Below are positions 34,437-47,019 of a stretch of 64,000 nt of DNA, one piece after another. How positions within the stretch are numbered: position 1 is the stretch's first letter; every line of letters starts with the position of its first letter. Position numbers and translations under genes: made by a program. Below the pieces are notes generated by a model. The model searched no databases. It was given only the letters and a program-made list of their open reading frames with translations, and was not told where the DNA came from. This DNA is from Amaurobius ferox (taxonomy: Eukaryota; Arthropoda; Arachnida; Araneae; Amaurobiidae), in contig OX578140.1 in the NCBI GenBank assembly GCA_951213105.1, positions 28,179,862-28,243,861 of the forward strand, given 5' to 3'.

Positions 34437-35165
34437 TTTTGTTTATATCATTAATCAGTTTTCGCCTCTGTACTAACGGTATATATAAATTATTGGAACA
34501 AAAATTAGGAGCTATTACTTACCATAATACCATATACCCTACACAAAGATCTATTGATGTTTAGTCGTTTCGTAGTTTGTCTATTTATTTATTTCTACGA
34601 AACTGGCGCCATCCCGCAAAACAATAACAGAGAACTGTCCCATCGGGAAATAAACCTTGAATTAGTACTTTGATCACATTTCCAATCCAACTCTTATTTG
34701 ATATGGAACAAAATATTTTGGGATATACCCTCACATTTATGTCTTTTAATATCAGTAATGCTGTCGAGATTTTAATAAAAATTTCCTTTGTCACCATTTG
34801 AAATGTGTTATTTCACTGACTTAAAACTTGAAAGTAGCAAATAGTGTTCATATATTTTTTTTTTTGTGATTATCATTAAAATATCCCAGCTTAGAGCCGT
34901 CAGTAGACGATGAAATTGCACCATTGACAACAAATACCCTTCAAAATATGGAGGGATTTTTTCTGGAATATATTAGCTTAAAAAATATCCGTTAAATATT
35001 AATTTACTGCTGCAAGCGTGAAAAATACAGATATTTACAGACATAACTTCAAATGAGTAGTTTATAAATGTATAGACCCTGTGGAGATATTTAATATCAA
35101 TTGTCTCTCCAATCTCATGTTAATCTGACAATTGTCAATACCATGTCAATTGTCAGATCTCGTTA
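34437..35165. other. AT-rich spacer, nothing recognised
   Basis: Small frames only (34585-34797 minus); no domain. Confidence 0.5.
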
Positions 35166-35460
35166 TCGCCAGACCAAACTGGTAACTTTGGAATTTTTCC
35201 TAAGAAGATGCTACCATGTGACGTAGCGTATGCTAAGACTTACATGGTTTTAATGCTTAAAACATCAGCACATCATCTTAGCTCCCAGACCAAACGGGTA
35301 ACTTTGGCATTTTTCTAAAAATGTGCTATCCTGAAACGTAGCGTCTGCCATTATTTGGTTTTAATACTAAAGGCATTAACAGAGGTTTTTAGAACCCAGA
35401 CCTCATGAGTAATATTGACACTTTCTTATAAAGGTACAACCCTGGAATGTTGCGACCAAA
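35166..35460 (+). repeat. Degenerate ~115-bp tandem repeat, about 2.5 copies
   Basis: Units start at about 35168, 35286 and 35396. Each begins CCAGACC, then GGTAACTTTGG-like, TTTTTCTAA-like, a CTACC/CTATCC block and ACGTAGCG, and the first two end with a GGTTTTAAT block. Confidence 0.7.
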
Positions 35461-35838
35461 ATATCTCGATGGGTGGGACCTTTTCCGACAAAAAGAAAAG
35501 AAAAACAATTATGTCGTTGAGCGCTCAGAGGAATTATTAACATAGCTCAGACGTGATTCTCTGGGCAGCGACGGTTGTATAGAGTTACATTACTAATGCT
35601 CGTTACTAATGCTCGAAAATATATTGTATTGAAAAATGCCTATTAGAAATATGTTGTCTTTGGTTTTGCAGCTGTTGTAATGGTTTTGTTAATGAACGGG
35701 CCTTTAAATTGTTTTAATAAATATATGTTAAATAAAATAATATCTTCCTTTGAGACAAACTCTGATGATTTGTTTTCTTTGATCAGTTAGTCACGAGTAC
35801 AGAACTCATTGCGCCGATGACTCGGCCTGAATATGATA
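35461..35838. other. Spacer, nothing recognised
   Basis: No gene or shared repeat seen. Confidence 0.5.
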
Positions 35839-36695
35839 CTGAATTTTCGACAATTAGTCGTCATTTTCAGTGATTTAGCGCCATTTTAATCCATTTGGCG
35901 AGATTTTCGTTAATTTGACAACATTTCAAAGCGACATACCGCGAAATTCGTCGCCAAAATCTCGCCAAGCTTTACTGACGGAGAAATAAGTTATTCTTAT
36001 AGCAGATAACTGACTATTGGCGTTCAAATACAAAAGTATTACTCGAAGTATCTTTGCACATGAATGGAACGAGGTAGATCCACGAGAATGATGCCACCCA
36101 ATTTATCGCATGGTATTACATATGAAAAGTGAACATGTTTCTTAATAGCAAATATATATATTTTTTTATTTTATATGACTTTTTGATAATTTTTTTGAAA
36201 TATGTAAAATATCTCGAGAACAATTCATGTTAGCGTTCTAAATTTTATGTTAATCGTTTTCTAATGAAAAATTACATAAGAAATGTCTGTTTGCGTAACT
36301 TTATTAGCGGTTTTGATTTTTTGACGATTTTTTCAAAATTTCACTCAAAAATTTAGGGTGATTCTGAACATTCGATTACGTTTAAAAACAATAGGCTTCC
36401 AATGCTTACGGATTGTGATTTTCGTTCCAAATTTCGTTCAAATCGGTCCATTCGTTCGTCAGTTATCGTCTCCACAGACCCACTGACACACACACACACA
36501 CACTCACATACTTTCACACACACACACACACACATACTTTCACACACACACACACACACATACACAGACATCCCTTCAAAATTGTTTGATTCGTGATCAG
36601 GGATGCTTGAAACGTGCTCTCCCGTCGAAAACTCGAATTCGAATTTTCGACCCCGTCACAATACTTTCCTTACACATTATGTATATAAGGAAAGT
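35839..36695 (-). mobile_element. Family H, copy I
   Basis: Minus-strand copy lacking the TCTGATGTGGG end; it starts inside the 20-bp repeats (AATTTTCGACAATTAGTCGT) and runs through the core and a CA tract (36487-36568) to the hairpin CATTATGTATATAAGGAAAG. Confidence 0.8.
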
Positions 36696-39612
36696 AATAA
36701 GCATATTTCACTTATGTAATATAAGGACAGTGGTTATTTTCTTTTCTTTTATAATAATTCTATTGACTTACAATAATCTTTCAAATAGGAAGGAATTTAT
36801 TTTACTCTTTAAAAATATACATGTATTCTTGTAACGGATATGCGTTTTTCCCCCTTTGAAAAGCAAATGCATTTATTCGGTGGTTTAATTTATGCCATTC
36901 ATAAATTCATTCCAAATACTGATTACAAGGCACAGTTATAAAATTAAAACTAAAGTAATTTTACGATTTTGTAATGCGATAAAGTTTCTATTGTTTCTTT
37001 ATTACTCGTATCTGATCAAAATCTTCACATGTTCTTGACATTATTACGTTATTTCGCTAAATAAAATCTTGATATTATAAAGGAAAAACTTTGGAACACA
37101 ATATCAAGTTTCAAAATGGGATTTTTGGTAATAGCCAGTGTAAATAGCCTTTCTAGAAATATAATATTTATTGTTCTATTAGAAAAAATTCCTAAATATT
37201 AAAATAGATGGTAACACAAGCCTGTATGTCACAAGCATATGTGAAGCCTATATGCATATTTATGTTATTCGCTTGTGTGGTATGTATACTTTCTTGCGAT
37301 TTTGTTAATCATTATTGTTCTAAAAATGATTAAATTAATTTAATATGATGTCTTCGTATTATCGAAACTCTTAATATAGATAATGAGTTTCTTTTAAATA
37401 AGGTTCAGTAGTCTGACTGGTAATAAATCAAAAAGCGTTAAGTGACTGTGTGAATTGTCATCCAATCAGAGAACGATACTCCGTAACATCAGGTGGATAA
37501 TTTACAGAGTAACCAATCATAATCGTAGCCTGCAAGTTTATATTAATATTTGGGTAGTTAATATATTAACTTAGACCCCACGTGAAGTAATGCGCATAGT
37601 GAGAAATAAATTAACTGGAATGCGGTGCAAATCGACTTCATACCAGAATTAATGTTTTTTTCTTTAAAATTTCATAAGACACTTTTTGAAAAATTGGTAT
37701 ATTGAGTCAAAATGATTACAACTATTACTATTCACTTGAATGGGCTTGAAGAAATCTTTCAATTGAAACCATACTTTACAATGTACCCTCGGGATATAAT
37801 TCCCCCCCCCCCCACACACACACACACGAGAGAGGTGAATGACATCACGAAATGGATCACAGATATTTTTCACAATAGTGATTGAAACTATTAAGTCAAG
37901 TGAACATTGATACATAAATAAACCTTTTTATATATGATGTCTCATTTTGTCTTATTCTGTCACATTAAAAAAATGCATAATTTCAAATAAAGTTCGAAGT
38001 TTTAACTCGAATGTAAAAAAATTACCCCGGGGATTTATAGTTCATATCTCCCCAACAAAGAGGAGGCCCAAAGACGTTACAAAAACAAAACCTGCATTGC
38101 GGCTATTTTTAACAACAACTATTGAAACTATTACGTCTCCTAATCATTGAACCATAAAAAATAATTCCTTTCATGTATAAACATAAAATTTTGAAAAAAT
38201 TTCAAAGTTTCCGTCGATGTTAAATAATTTGCATCTAGTTTTATATTTTTCGATAACTAAGCCGCATTTAAAGTCTCGTGAAAATCAAATAACATTTGTT
38301 GCAATTATCATGTACGCAAATCATCGACGCAAAATCTCGCAATAGATCTCGACAAACAGACGGATGGACAGACAGTCATCACTCCAATAATAGTGTAAAC
38401 GTGTTCAGGAGGTCAGAAAACATATATTGGCATCAAATTCTTCGTGAAAATTATACTTTCTCAATACTACGTATAAAAAAGTAAAAGTCACTTCTGTTAA
38501 ATTCAGTATGGGACTCTCATAATATATCAGTAAATGACACTGGTATTAATATCATCAGAGTATATAAGACAAAAATGATAATACATGTATCGTAAACTAG
38601 TATTAAACATAATATACTCCAGATTTTCCTCTTATGTTAAAATAATAGTAATAAGCACCTAAGAATATCATGATCACCATACTTCATTGAACATAAAGAC
38701 TACTGAATTTTTCATAACTGAAAATATAGTTTAAAAAAATGAGACGTATAGTTAAATGACTTCCTGTAAGGAAAATATATTTAAGAAATATATATCACGA
38801 CTAGGTTTTAAAGTTTGTCGGAAATAATTTATATTCATGAGAGATGGTGTTTTAAATTCCGTAAGACAATTTAGATATTGGGATATTAACGGAAAAGAAC
38901 TATTTGGTCATAATATACTTTTGAAATAGGGAACTTGATATTTAAAATTCAATACCAGTTAGCTTTTAATTATTCACAATTTAAAAGCCTTGCAGATGGA
39001 TAACCCATAAAATAGTTTTATGGGTGTTGCAATTCTAATGACGTGGACATTTTAGAAACTGGTGTTTAACTACACATCTTTGAAGTGCATTTAGAGAAAT
39101 TTAAAATACGCTTTATTTTTATAAAATGACTAGAACGAAATAAATCCCTGTTCTCCGGATCCTAAATAAGCGCCGGTTACTTAAATAATACTGATAAATA
39201 TAGAACCACTCAATTTTCAAATCGTCTGTTAAGTCATCCCCGCGCTCTGTCGTTTCCAATGCGCAACCATAGAAATTATGCAACGCAGGCATTATACAAC
39301 TTAAATAAGCCCTATTGATACACCTTAAATAAACGTTCGATATCTAATATTCTGCGCAACGACACAGTGAAACCGTTCAAAATCGCAAAAAGGAAAAATA
39401 GTTCCTTTTTCCCTGAAGAAATAAAAACAAATCTTTGTCACCTCAGCAATTTTCCATTCAAGTTAACCCTTTATTTATGGAATTATGATAAAATTAAAAA
39501 TTTCAACTAACATATTTTTTTTTCTGGTTGCTTGAGGCCTCGTTGGAAGATACGTGTAATAAAAGTAAGCTATTTTGCAATACAGGGTTAATTAAAGCTA
39601 CTTAAATGAACT
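36696..39612. other. AT-rich region with a diverged duplicated block
   Basis: Two related blocks lie at about 37740-37930 and 37995-38165, sharing a GGG(G)ATAT/TTAT motif and TTGAAACTATTAAGTC / TTGAAACTATTACGTC with AACATTGATACATAAA. A C run plus CA tract is at 37802-37827. A GACAAACAGACGGATGGACA string is near 38350. No gene seen. Confidence 0.5.
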
Positions 39613-40561
39613 GGTACTTTAAAGTACCGTCGGGACACTGTGCTCGAAAAAATATTGGTACTTTGGAATAAAAAAAAGGGTGACACGGGGTAGGATGGAA
39701 ATGTTTTTACTATATTATTATCGTCATTGATTTAGGATTGGTGGTAGTCAGAAAAGCAATTTTTCTTCTCGCTAATGCACAACTCACATGGTGCATTTTG
39801 AATGAGGTTTGCTCTGAACATCGCTCTTGGCGCAAAGTTCGCAACGACCCCGATTATTAAAAAATGTGAGCCAATGACATCCTCGATTTTGAAGACGAAT
39901 GTCACTAGAAACAGAAAAGTTTTTCCGTTTTCTCTTATTGACCACACGTTTTGGGGAATCATCTGTCATTCAATTTACTGTTGACTTTGGCCTTCCTCTT
40001 CACTTTGATTCTGCTTTTGAAAGAGTGAGCAGACATTGAGTCACCTTTCTTTTATATTCCAAAACGGACATATGTTCTCGTGTTTCAATATATGCAATGT
40101 AATAATTTACAAATGTCATTTCCAACATTGCAAAAAAAAAATCGGTGCCACCCTGTTTTTGATTTTCTGTCGCTGTCATATATGGAACGCAACATATCAG
40201 CTTTGTCAATTCCACCCATATGTTCATTATATTCCTCTACGATATTTGAAGATATTTCCATTTTTGTGCCATCCTTCTGCGTTCTTTTAACAGTGCAGGT
40301 TTCATTGCCATGGTAATTAGATAAAATATGAAGAGATCTGTTCCATTTGAAGTAACAGATATGTTGCTTCAAATCATCGAATTGCTTGATAAGTAATACG
40401 ATGATCGAATTGACAGTTTTTTATCTTTAGTCAGCTTAAGAAGACCACGCCGATCTGCTCGCTCTGTCCCAACTGAATAAATAATTCTTGATTTTACTCT
40501 GAGCACTAATATCTCTAGCTACGACCCTGCTGTGTGTGATCCAACGGTATTTTGAAGTACC
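39613..40561 (-). mobile_element. piggyBac-like element, internally deleted
   Basis: Imperfect terminal inverted repeats: GGTACTTTAAAGTACCGTCG at 39613 and, on the other strand from 40561, GGTACTTCAAAATACCGTTG. Between them lies the C-terminal third of a piggyBac transposase in broken frames. The TTAA duplication expected for piggyBac is not visible at these edges, so the true ends may lie slightly outside. Confidence 0.6.
39732..40380 (-). pseudogene. piggyBac transposase C-terminal remnant
   Basis: Reading leftward on the minus strand: NRSLHILSNYHGNET, then HMGGIDKADMLRSIYD, DRKSKTGWHRFFF, then in another frame FVNYYIAYIETRE, and finally a Cys-rich tail (CELCAKSDV, HSKCTMCELC, CFSDYH). The MGG(I/V)D aspartate is the last of the three catalytic Asp residues known in piggyBac transposases, and the Cys-rich tail is the family's DNA-binding end domain. 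Frame is lost at the A/T run near 40130-40140, and a stop lies near 39970-40000. The N-terminal two thirds, with the other catalytic residues, are gone. Not functional; could descend from an active element or a domesticated paralogue. Confidence 0.8.
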
Positions 40562-40970
40562 ATTGTAAAAAAAACCTTTGCAAATAAAATATAAACATTT
40601 CCATTACGAAATTTTTACAATAATGTCTATTCTTAGGTGATATTAAACGAAAAAAAATGCATGATTGATTTAACTTCAAAATTTGAGGTTATACAGGCAG
40701 ATAAACTTCACAGTAACGTGGGTCATAAAAATACACGTTAACAAGTAGAAAGTGACGTTACAATATTCTTTGTTAAACGAGAACTACTACTTAGAACTCC
40801 TACTGCTATCCAGTGACACTAAAGTAAAGTATATGGCATTGATCCTCAAATGTACCATTGAGATTGTTCGAACAAAATTAGTTTTATTAGGGTTTGAATC
40901 TAGTGGTACTTTGCTACCGTTGGTAGATAAAGGGTTAAGTCAAGTGTTCGCACAACACTCATATTGATAA
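40562..40970. other. Spacer, nothing recognised
   Basis: A 71-codon frame at 40752-40967 shows no domain. Confidence 0.5.
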
Positions 40971-40972
40971 TA

Positions 40973-42195
40973 CACTACCCGACAAAGAAAATTATTTGGC
41001 CGTATAATTGCGCAAATTGCGAGCTGGTCGTTGTGTGAAAATTATCGGAAATGCAAGTAGGTCACGTAATCAGAGCGCGGGAAAAAGTGATGGAAACGGC
41101 AGATGAACCAACAGTTGTTGCGATCTGTCTGTTGCGAACCAACAGTTGTTGCGGTCTGTTCTAAGCGGTTTTTCATTTCAGAAAACACATGCTGTTGAAT
41201 TGATGCCTGGTCAAAGACGCCAAAGTCCGTATCAGCATTTTGACGATCGTGCGAACAAATCGACGATCGTCCGATCGTGTTGAATCATTTTCGACTTACG
41301 TACGGCTGGATCGTCATACCAGCGTATCGCCGCTGAAACGCTCGTAGATGCGTCCACTGTACATAGGATTTGGAGAATATGAAATGGAGAAGGATATATG
41401 AATCGTTGCTGTGGGACAGGTCCATTCAGACGTACGTCAGTACGCGTTGATCAACGCATTCGAAGGCATGCGGTGGTGGTGGTCCCCCAAACGACAACTG
41501 TCGACATTCTGCAGAGTTTGCAGGTTACATTGGATGTTCCAATATCAGCGAGAACGGTTTCTCAATAATTCGTCGAAGGCGGCTTGCACTCGAACCGATC
41601 TTTACGAAGATGTTATTGATAACAAGGCACCGGCATGAGACATTGCAATGGTTTCAGGCCTGAACCACTTGGACGACGGAATGGGACAGAGTAGTGTTCA
41701 GAAACGAGTATCGATTCTGTTTGTCGAGTGACAGTCACCGTGTGAGAGTCAGGAGGCCTCGTAGAAGCAGATCCAACCCTGCTGCGACTGTTAAACGCCA
41801 TGCTGCTCGACAACGGTGCATCATGGTCTGGGGTGCTATCGACTTCGATAATCTGGTCACCTCTGGTTCGTAGCAGAGGCACAATGAAGGCAGAGACGAT
41901 GTGTGAATGAGGTACTACGGCCGGTTGCACTGTCCTATCTTCAGATGTTGCAAAATGCCGTTTTCCAGCAAGATAAAGCACGATCGCACATGGCAAAAAT
42001 CTGCAGACAAGCCTTGCAATGTATCCAAGTGCTGCCTTGGCCTCCTCTATCTCTAGTCCTCTCACCCATCGATCATGTATAGGGCATGATTGGCCGTCGT
42101 TTGACTGCCCTACCCCGCTTCAAAACAGTGGAAGACCTGTGGAAGATGGATGAAGGCATGTGGTAATGGTATAGTATTTTTTGTGTAGAGTAGTG
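40973..42195 (+). mobile_element. Tc1-like transposon remnant, 1223 bp
   Basis: Ends CACTACCCGACAAAGAAAAT and, inverted at the right, CACTACTCTACACAAAAAAT (about 16 of 20 match), each flanked by TA (40971-40972 and 42196-42197). Length and TA duplication fit Tc1/mariner. It contains a decayed transposase. A local tandem duplication (GAACCAACAGTTGTTGCG twice, near 41105 and 41136) has arisen inside it. Confidence 0.85.
41380..42165 (+). pseudogene. Decayed Tc1-like transposase
   Basis: Recognisable pieces in shifting plus-strand frames: SDSHRVRVRRPRR (41730-41768), CIMVWGAIDFDN (41818-41853, the VWG(A/G)I block typical of Tc1 transposases), FQQDKARSHMA (41960-41995, where the second catalytic Asp sits in the usual QQDNA), and LPWPP...LSPI-like residues with IGRRLTALPR (42030-42120). 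Several stops and frameshifts separate them. The DD34E triad cannot be read in one frame. Inactive. Confidence 0.8.
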
Positions 42196-42197
42196 TA

Positions 42198-44753
42198 CAA
42201 TACAAATTAAGAAAATAGAATGGACTCTTTTAAATTTAGGTGTACCAGATAAAGTACCAGATGAAAATAGAAAATATACTAGAGTACTGTGAAAACCGCA
42301 GTCAGCTGCCACTTTACAGCTATTGTAAGAGAGATCCCGATATAGGGTGCTTTTCTCGCAGTAACTATATCTGGTGTTAAATTGATGATGATAAGTTAAG
42401 GATATACTGTAAGTTAAGAGCAGACTATAAATTAAGTGCAGATTTTTTCAAAAATATTCAAATTTTAATTTGAAATTTTAATTTTTTGGTTTCAAAATAG
42501 ATGAAAAGGAAATTATTCTGAAAATATCCAATTTATTTATATTTGAATATATATATATAATAAATCAGACCCAAAATACAGCATTTAAATATTTCAGTAT
42601 ATATTACTGTATATGTGTGTTATATCTTCATCTACTTTTCTCAAAATTTTTCTCATGAATGTATACACATTTCATAAAAAATAACAAAGTATAAAGTAAA
42701 AATTCTCTACATTTGTGTAACAAACCCATTTTATTAAAAACGACTTAAATTATAGACGTGAAAGTACAAACATTGTTGAAAATAAAAAAAAACTATTGTT
42801 TTCAAAATTTCGTTGTTTATTTTAGGATTTCATTAAAAAAAATAAAAATTAATTTATTTTTGTCCAAAATGTTAAAGGCTTCGTATTATTATTAAATAAT
42901 ACGCTTTTAGCCACCACCATAAATTTCAATGATTTTAGTTCCACATTTATTTAGAGAATGGTACTAAACTGACATGCTGTCAAAAATAATGGAACAGTAA
43001 AACTGTTTTAGTTAATAAAATTATGCATGCAATTATCATTTTATGTTTTATATTATATTATCTTATGTTTATTTCAAAGAGAAAAATATGCAACTGATGT
43101 ATTCATACTCAACTTAAATACTAAACAGCTAACTGTGTATTAAAATCGTTTCATTTCACTTTCTAAGAAATTTAACTTTTCAAAGAACGACTAAGATCAT
43201 AAAAGGCAGATTTAGAGTGCCAAAAAGTAAGTATGGGTAAAAAGCATGTTAGAATATTAAAAATAAGTGCATTAATTTTCTATTCCGGTAGATACTTCTA
43301 TAAAATAAGGAAAAATAATTTTAATTAATAAAAGGATAAGATTATCTTTATACTTTATTTTCAAAATAAACTAAAGGAAATCATCTCTAGTGTAACAGAA
43401 ATTTTCAGTATTTTTCTGAATAAGATTTATGCAAATACACAGTATTCCCTTATATGTCCTAATACATCTCTCTACATTCGACTGAAATGCTTTAAAGAGG
43501 TAAGAAAACAGTTCTACTAATTATTATTAAAGCGAATTATTATTAAAACGGTATTAAAGCGAATATGCTCTATCAACTGAGAATATTTGGAGCTATTTTA
43601 GTGACGAATGAAAAAAGATAGAATACCCATTTATAAAACGAGGCAGTATAGGTGAATTTTTCAGTTATAAAGTTGTAGAGAGTTCTCTATTTAATAAGGA
43701 AAGACGTGTGGTTTTAACATAACATGTACACAGATTACAGAAAATGAGGTAAGCGATAATTTTTCAAATGTCTCGTTATGACGAGAAAAACGCGTGGAAA
43801 AATAATGTTCCGTATAGTAAGCTAATTACAATTCATTCAGAATTTTCGTGTTTGCAACAAAAGAAAATGGTGTATAAAAATTGCCAGCAAATTATGCAGT
43901 ACAATAATCAACCATTTTATCGTCTGTGTACATATATCTGCAAACCACTCGAACCAAACAGAGGGCATAACCAAACATAACCATAACATTTCGAACCAAA
44001 TAGAGAGCACTTTACAACTTTATAAATGAAAATGTTCTCTTATCCTGCTTTGTTTTTGACAAATGTATTCTGACTTATATAATTCGCCACGAGAGGCGCT
44101 CAAAACTTTCTCAAGCCATAACGAACAGTCATTTTCCTATTACAACCCCCTCTTTCGCAGGTCAAGAAAACTCCAACCGAACGGTAAAGAGTACAGAAGC
44201 AGTTGTGTGTAAACTAGTATACTGATGAAGTACAGTAGAAGTTATCAAGTATAATAATTAGTAAGATATATTAGAAACTATTTAACGATAACGAAAAACT
44301 TATATGGAAATCTAAGACGACTCTCATTTTTACATATCACCATTTAAATAATCCCCACGATTCATGCATTAAGACTCCATTTTTTTTACGTTTTCTAAAA
44401 TTAGCTTTTCAAAATCAAAATTCTGCTCAAACTATATCCCCGTAAGAAGAAAGAGATTGACATCATTTCTGGAATATATATCACGTAAAATAGCTGCCAA
44501 GTACATTATTCGGAAACAATTTTTATTCCAAAGCGATAGTGTCTTAAATTCTTTAAGATCATTTGAAGACGGGGGTTGTTATAGTTGAAAGTAGTTCTTC
44601 AAACTATAATGTACTTTTAAAATGAGGAGAGTCATTAAACTGTGTTTCCGTTTCATAAGGAATTATCCATAATTTTAAAGACATCGAGGAATATGAAATG
44701 ACGTCATTTTATGCTGGGTGTAGTTGTAATTGTATGCAGATTCAAAAAGATAA
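42198..44753. other. AT-rich region, nothing recognised
   Basis: No frame with coding character (43768-43980 is unremarkable) and no repeat shared with the window. Confidence 0.5.
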
Positions 44754-45353
44754 TTTCTAAAGGTAATTTATAGAAATAGATGCTCGTGTAATGAAAATAT
44801 TTTAACTAATAACCAGGTATTACTAATAACATCTTTTCGTCTAGAAGTGAGATCTTTGGGCTTCGTATTAATAGGTGCTGCATTCATATCAGAATACATT
44901 CACATAGGGGCTGGATTCATACCAGAATTCATTCATATCGGTACTGCATTCGAATCAAAATTAATTCAGATTTTCAGTTTTTTAATTATTTTCGATTTTA
45001 GCCCTATTTGGGCCGATACTTGCATAAATCGTTTCCTTAACCTCCCTAAAATATTATCTCAGAGTTTTCATCTTCACACCATCGGAACAATAAAAAAGTT
45101 CTCTTTCAAACAAACTTTAAACGGAGTCTATAAGATGAATAGACAAATTTTAGTGAATTTACAAAAAATATATACCTTTCCTGAGTTTAAACCCTCTCCG
45201 AATTTTAGATTAAGATATACTAAAATTGATGTGCTATCCAACTTTCATTGTGTTTTCAGAAACTCAGAAATATATCGCAGACTACTTCAGAAAGAAAAAA
45301 TTCACATACCCACCTGTTGTTACAATATATTTTTACTTTCCTTATATGCATAA
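44754..45353 (+). CDS. Unrecognised ~200-codon open frame
   Basis: Open from 44754 to the stop at 45351, with no early ATG; the first in-frame ATG is at about 45135, so the long frame may be an exon or a relic, not a complete gene. Residues include a short internal repeat (AAFISEYIHIGAGF / IPEFIHIGTAFES) from a ~36-bp DNA duplication at 44873-44950. Then comes a hydrophobic stretch (IFSFLIIFDFSPIWA) and a basic C-terminal half. The last few codons run into family H copy K, so any protein end here is not original. No domain recognised. A frame this long is uncommon by chance at this base composition, but chance is not excluded. Confidence 0.3.
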   Translation, partial: FLKVIYRNRCSCNENILTNNQVLLITSFRLEVRSLGFVLIGAAFISEYIHIGAGFIPEFIHIGTAFESKLIQIFSFLIIFDFSPIWADTCINRFLNLPKILSQSFHLHTIGTIKKFSFKQTLNGVYKMNRQILVNLQKIYTFPEFKPSPNFRLRYTKIDVLSNFHCVFRNSEIYRRLLQKEKIHIPTCCYNIFLLSLYA

Positions 45354-46002
45354 TGTATAAGGAAAGTATTGTAACAGGGTCGAAAATTCGAAATCGAGTT
45401 TTCGACGGGAGAACACGTTTCAAGCATCCCTGATCACGAATCAAACATTTTTGAAGTGATGTCTGTGCGTGTGTGTGTGTGTGTGTGAAAGTATGTATGT
45501 GTGTGTGAAAGTATGTGTGTGTGTGTGTGTGTGTGTGTCAGTGGGTCTGTGGAGACGATAACTGACGAACGAATGGACCGATTCGAACGAAATTTGGTAC
45601 AAAAATTACAATCCATAAACACTGGAGGCTTATTGTTTTTAAACGTAATCGAATGTTCAGAACCCCCCCTAAATTTTCGAGTGAGATTTTGAAATAAATC
45701 GTCAAAAAATCAAAACCATTAATAAATTTACGCAAATAGACAATTCTTATGTAATTTTTCATTAGAAAACATTTTTCATTAGAAAACATTGGCGACATTT
45801 TGAAATGTTGTCAAATTAACGAAAATCTCGCCAAATGGATTAAAATGACGCTAAATCAATGAAAATGACGACTAATTGTCGAAAATTCAATATCTTGAAA
45901 AGAATATAAGTATCTACTATAAGAAAAACCTATTTTTTTTTACTGTAAAAGTAGTAAATTCATTGCATTATATAAGGAAAGTCATGTGTTGCCCACATCA
46001 GA
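45335..46002 (+). mobile_element. Family H, copy K (internally deleted)
   Basis: Full hairpin start (ACTTTCCTTATATGCATAAT), TG tract (45471-45538), core to TTTTTCATTAGAAAACAT, then a jump straight to TTGGCGACATTTTGAAATGT, the 20-bp repeats and the end GTGTTGCCCACATCAGA. About 300 bp of core are missing; ATTTTTCATTAGAAAACAT is duplicated at the junction. Confidence 0.85.
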
Positions 46003-46499
46003 TTTTTTTTCATCCGAAGCATGTCCGAATTTTTGAATGAATCTAGCATGCAGCGGATCCCACTAGAATTGCTTAACTCCCACGTATACTGGGTAGGAGA
46101 CTTTCTACTAGTAATTGGGTACTTAGTAATTGTGTACTTAGTAATTAGGAAAAAATTTGACTTCTTTAAGCATAGATATAGAACACTGTAGGATGGTCAA
46201 GTCAAAACTGACGTCATCTGTTTAAGGATTTATTTGGATAGAGTAACCAGAATTTAAAATATTGATGTGCCCAGCGCCGGGATAATGGCGAATTACGTAC
46301 TCGTTCAGCCGTTTAATGCTTGACTGTGTGCTTATTTAGGGTGTGTATGTGGTCACATATGTTCTGTAACTGAGGCGTGTGCTCCCGCAGCAGGCGACTA
46401 TATTTTTCGAAAAATTGAAGGAATTTTATTTACCCCTGTTTTAAATCTCAGACATCTCTGTATACGGTTTCTGGTATTTAAATGAACGTCAGCTGTCTA
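46003..46499. other. Spacer, nothing recognised
   Basis: Contains TAGTAATTGGGTACTTAGTA, a small local repeat near 46110-46150. No gene. Confidence 0.5.
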
Positions 46500-46740
46500 T
46501 ATAAGTTATATTTTAATTTTGATGTTTTTTAAACATAATGCATGAATAAAAAGTTAATGCAAAATGTATGTATATAAAATAAAATAAAATAAAATAAATA
46601 AAAAACTGAATGTTCAAGGTTGTAATGTAGAATTAAATACGTAGGCTCTATTTTCTTATGTGACAGCTAGAAACTAAATAAAACGCGTGGAGAAAAATGT
46701 GGCTCGAATTTCGTTCGAGGCACGGTCACAAGATTATAAC
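46500..46740 (+). repeat. Repeat matching the insertion site of the LARD element
   Basis: AATGTTCA...GTAGAATTAAATAC and AAACGCGTGGAGAAAAATGTGGCTCG...CGAGGCACGG match 50380-50537. This is the empty-site version of the sequence into which the second LTR element inserted, and it supports the AGGCA target duplication. Confidence 0.7.
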
Positions 46741-47019
46741 TTATTATTAAACACGCCTATAGGTAATTTTAGGTATTTTAGTCGGATTGGGGTAGTAGTG
46801 GAAACATAGAAGATTATCCACTTTCTAAACTGACAGTAACTGCCACATATGCATCATTTCTCGGTATCGAAACCCAAGAGGCCCTATCTAACATAATCGA
46901 ATAGGGCAACAGAGTTAATCTAAGATTTGGTACGGAAACTTCGAAATTTTTGTCATGCCAAATATAGCAAAACGTGAAAAGCCTACCAACCTTACGATAT
47001 TGATGGAAAATAATAAAAC

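Noticed and set aside
41613..42065. A 150-residue minus-strand protein
   Set aside because: It is the antisense of the decayed Tc1 transposase, whose motifs read on the plus strand.
44060..44220. Possible small DNA transposon in a GC-richer patch
   Set aside because: No inverted ends or target duplication could be found.
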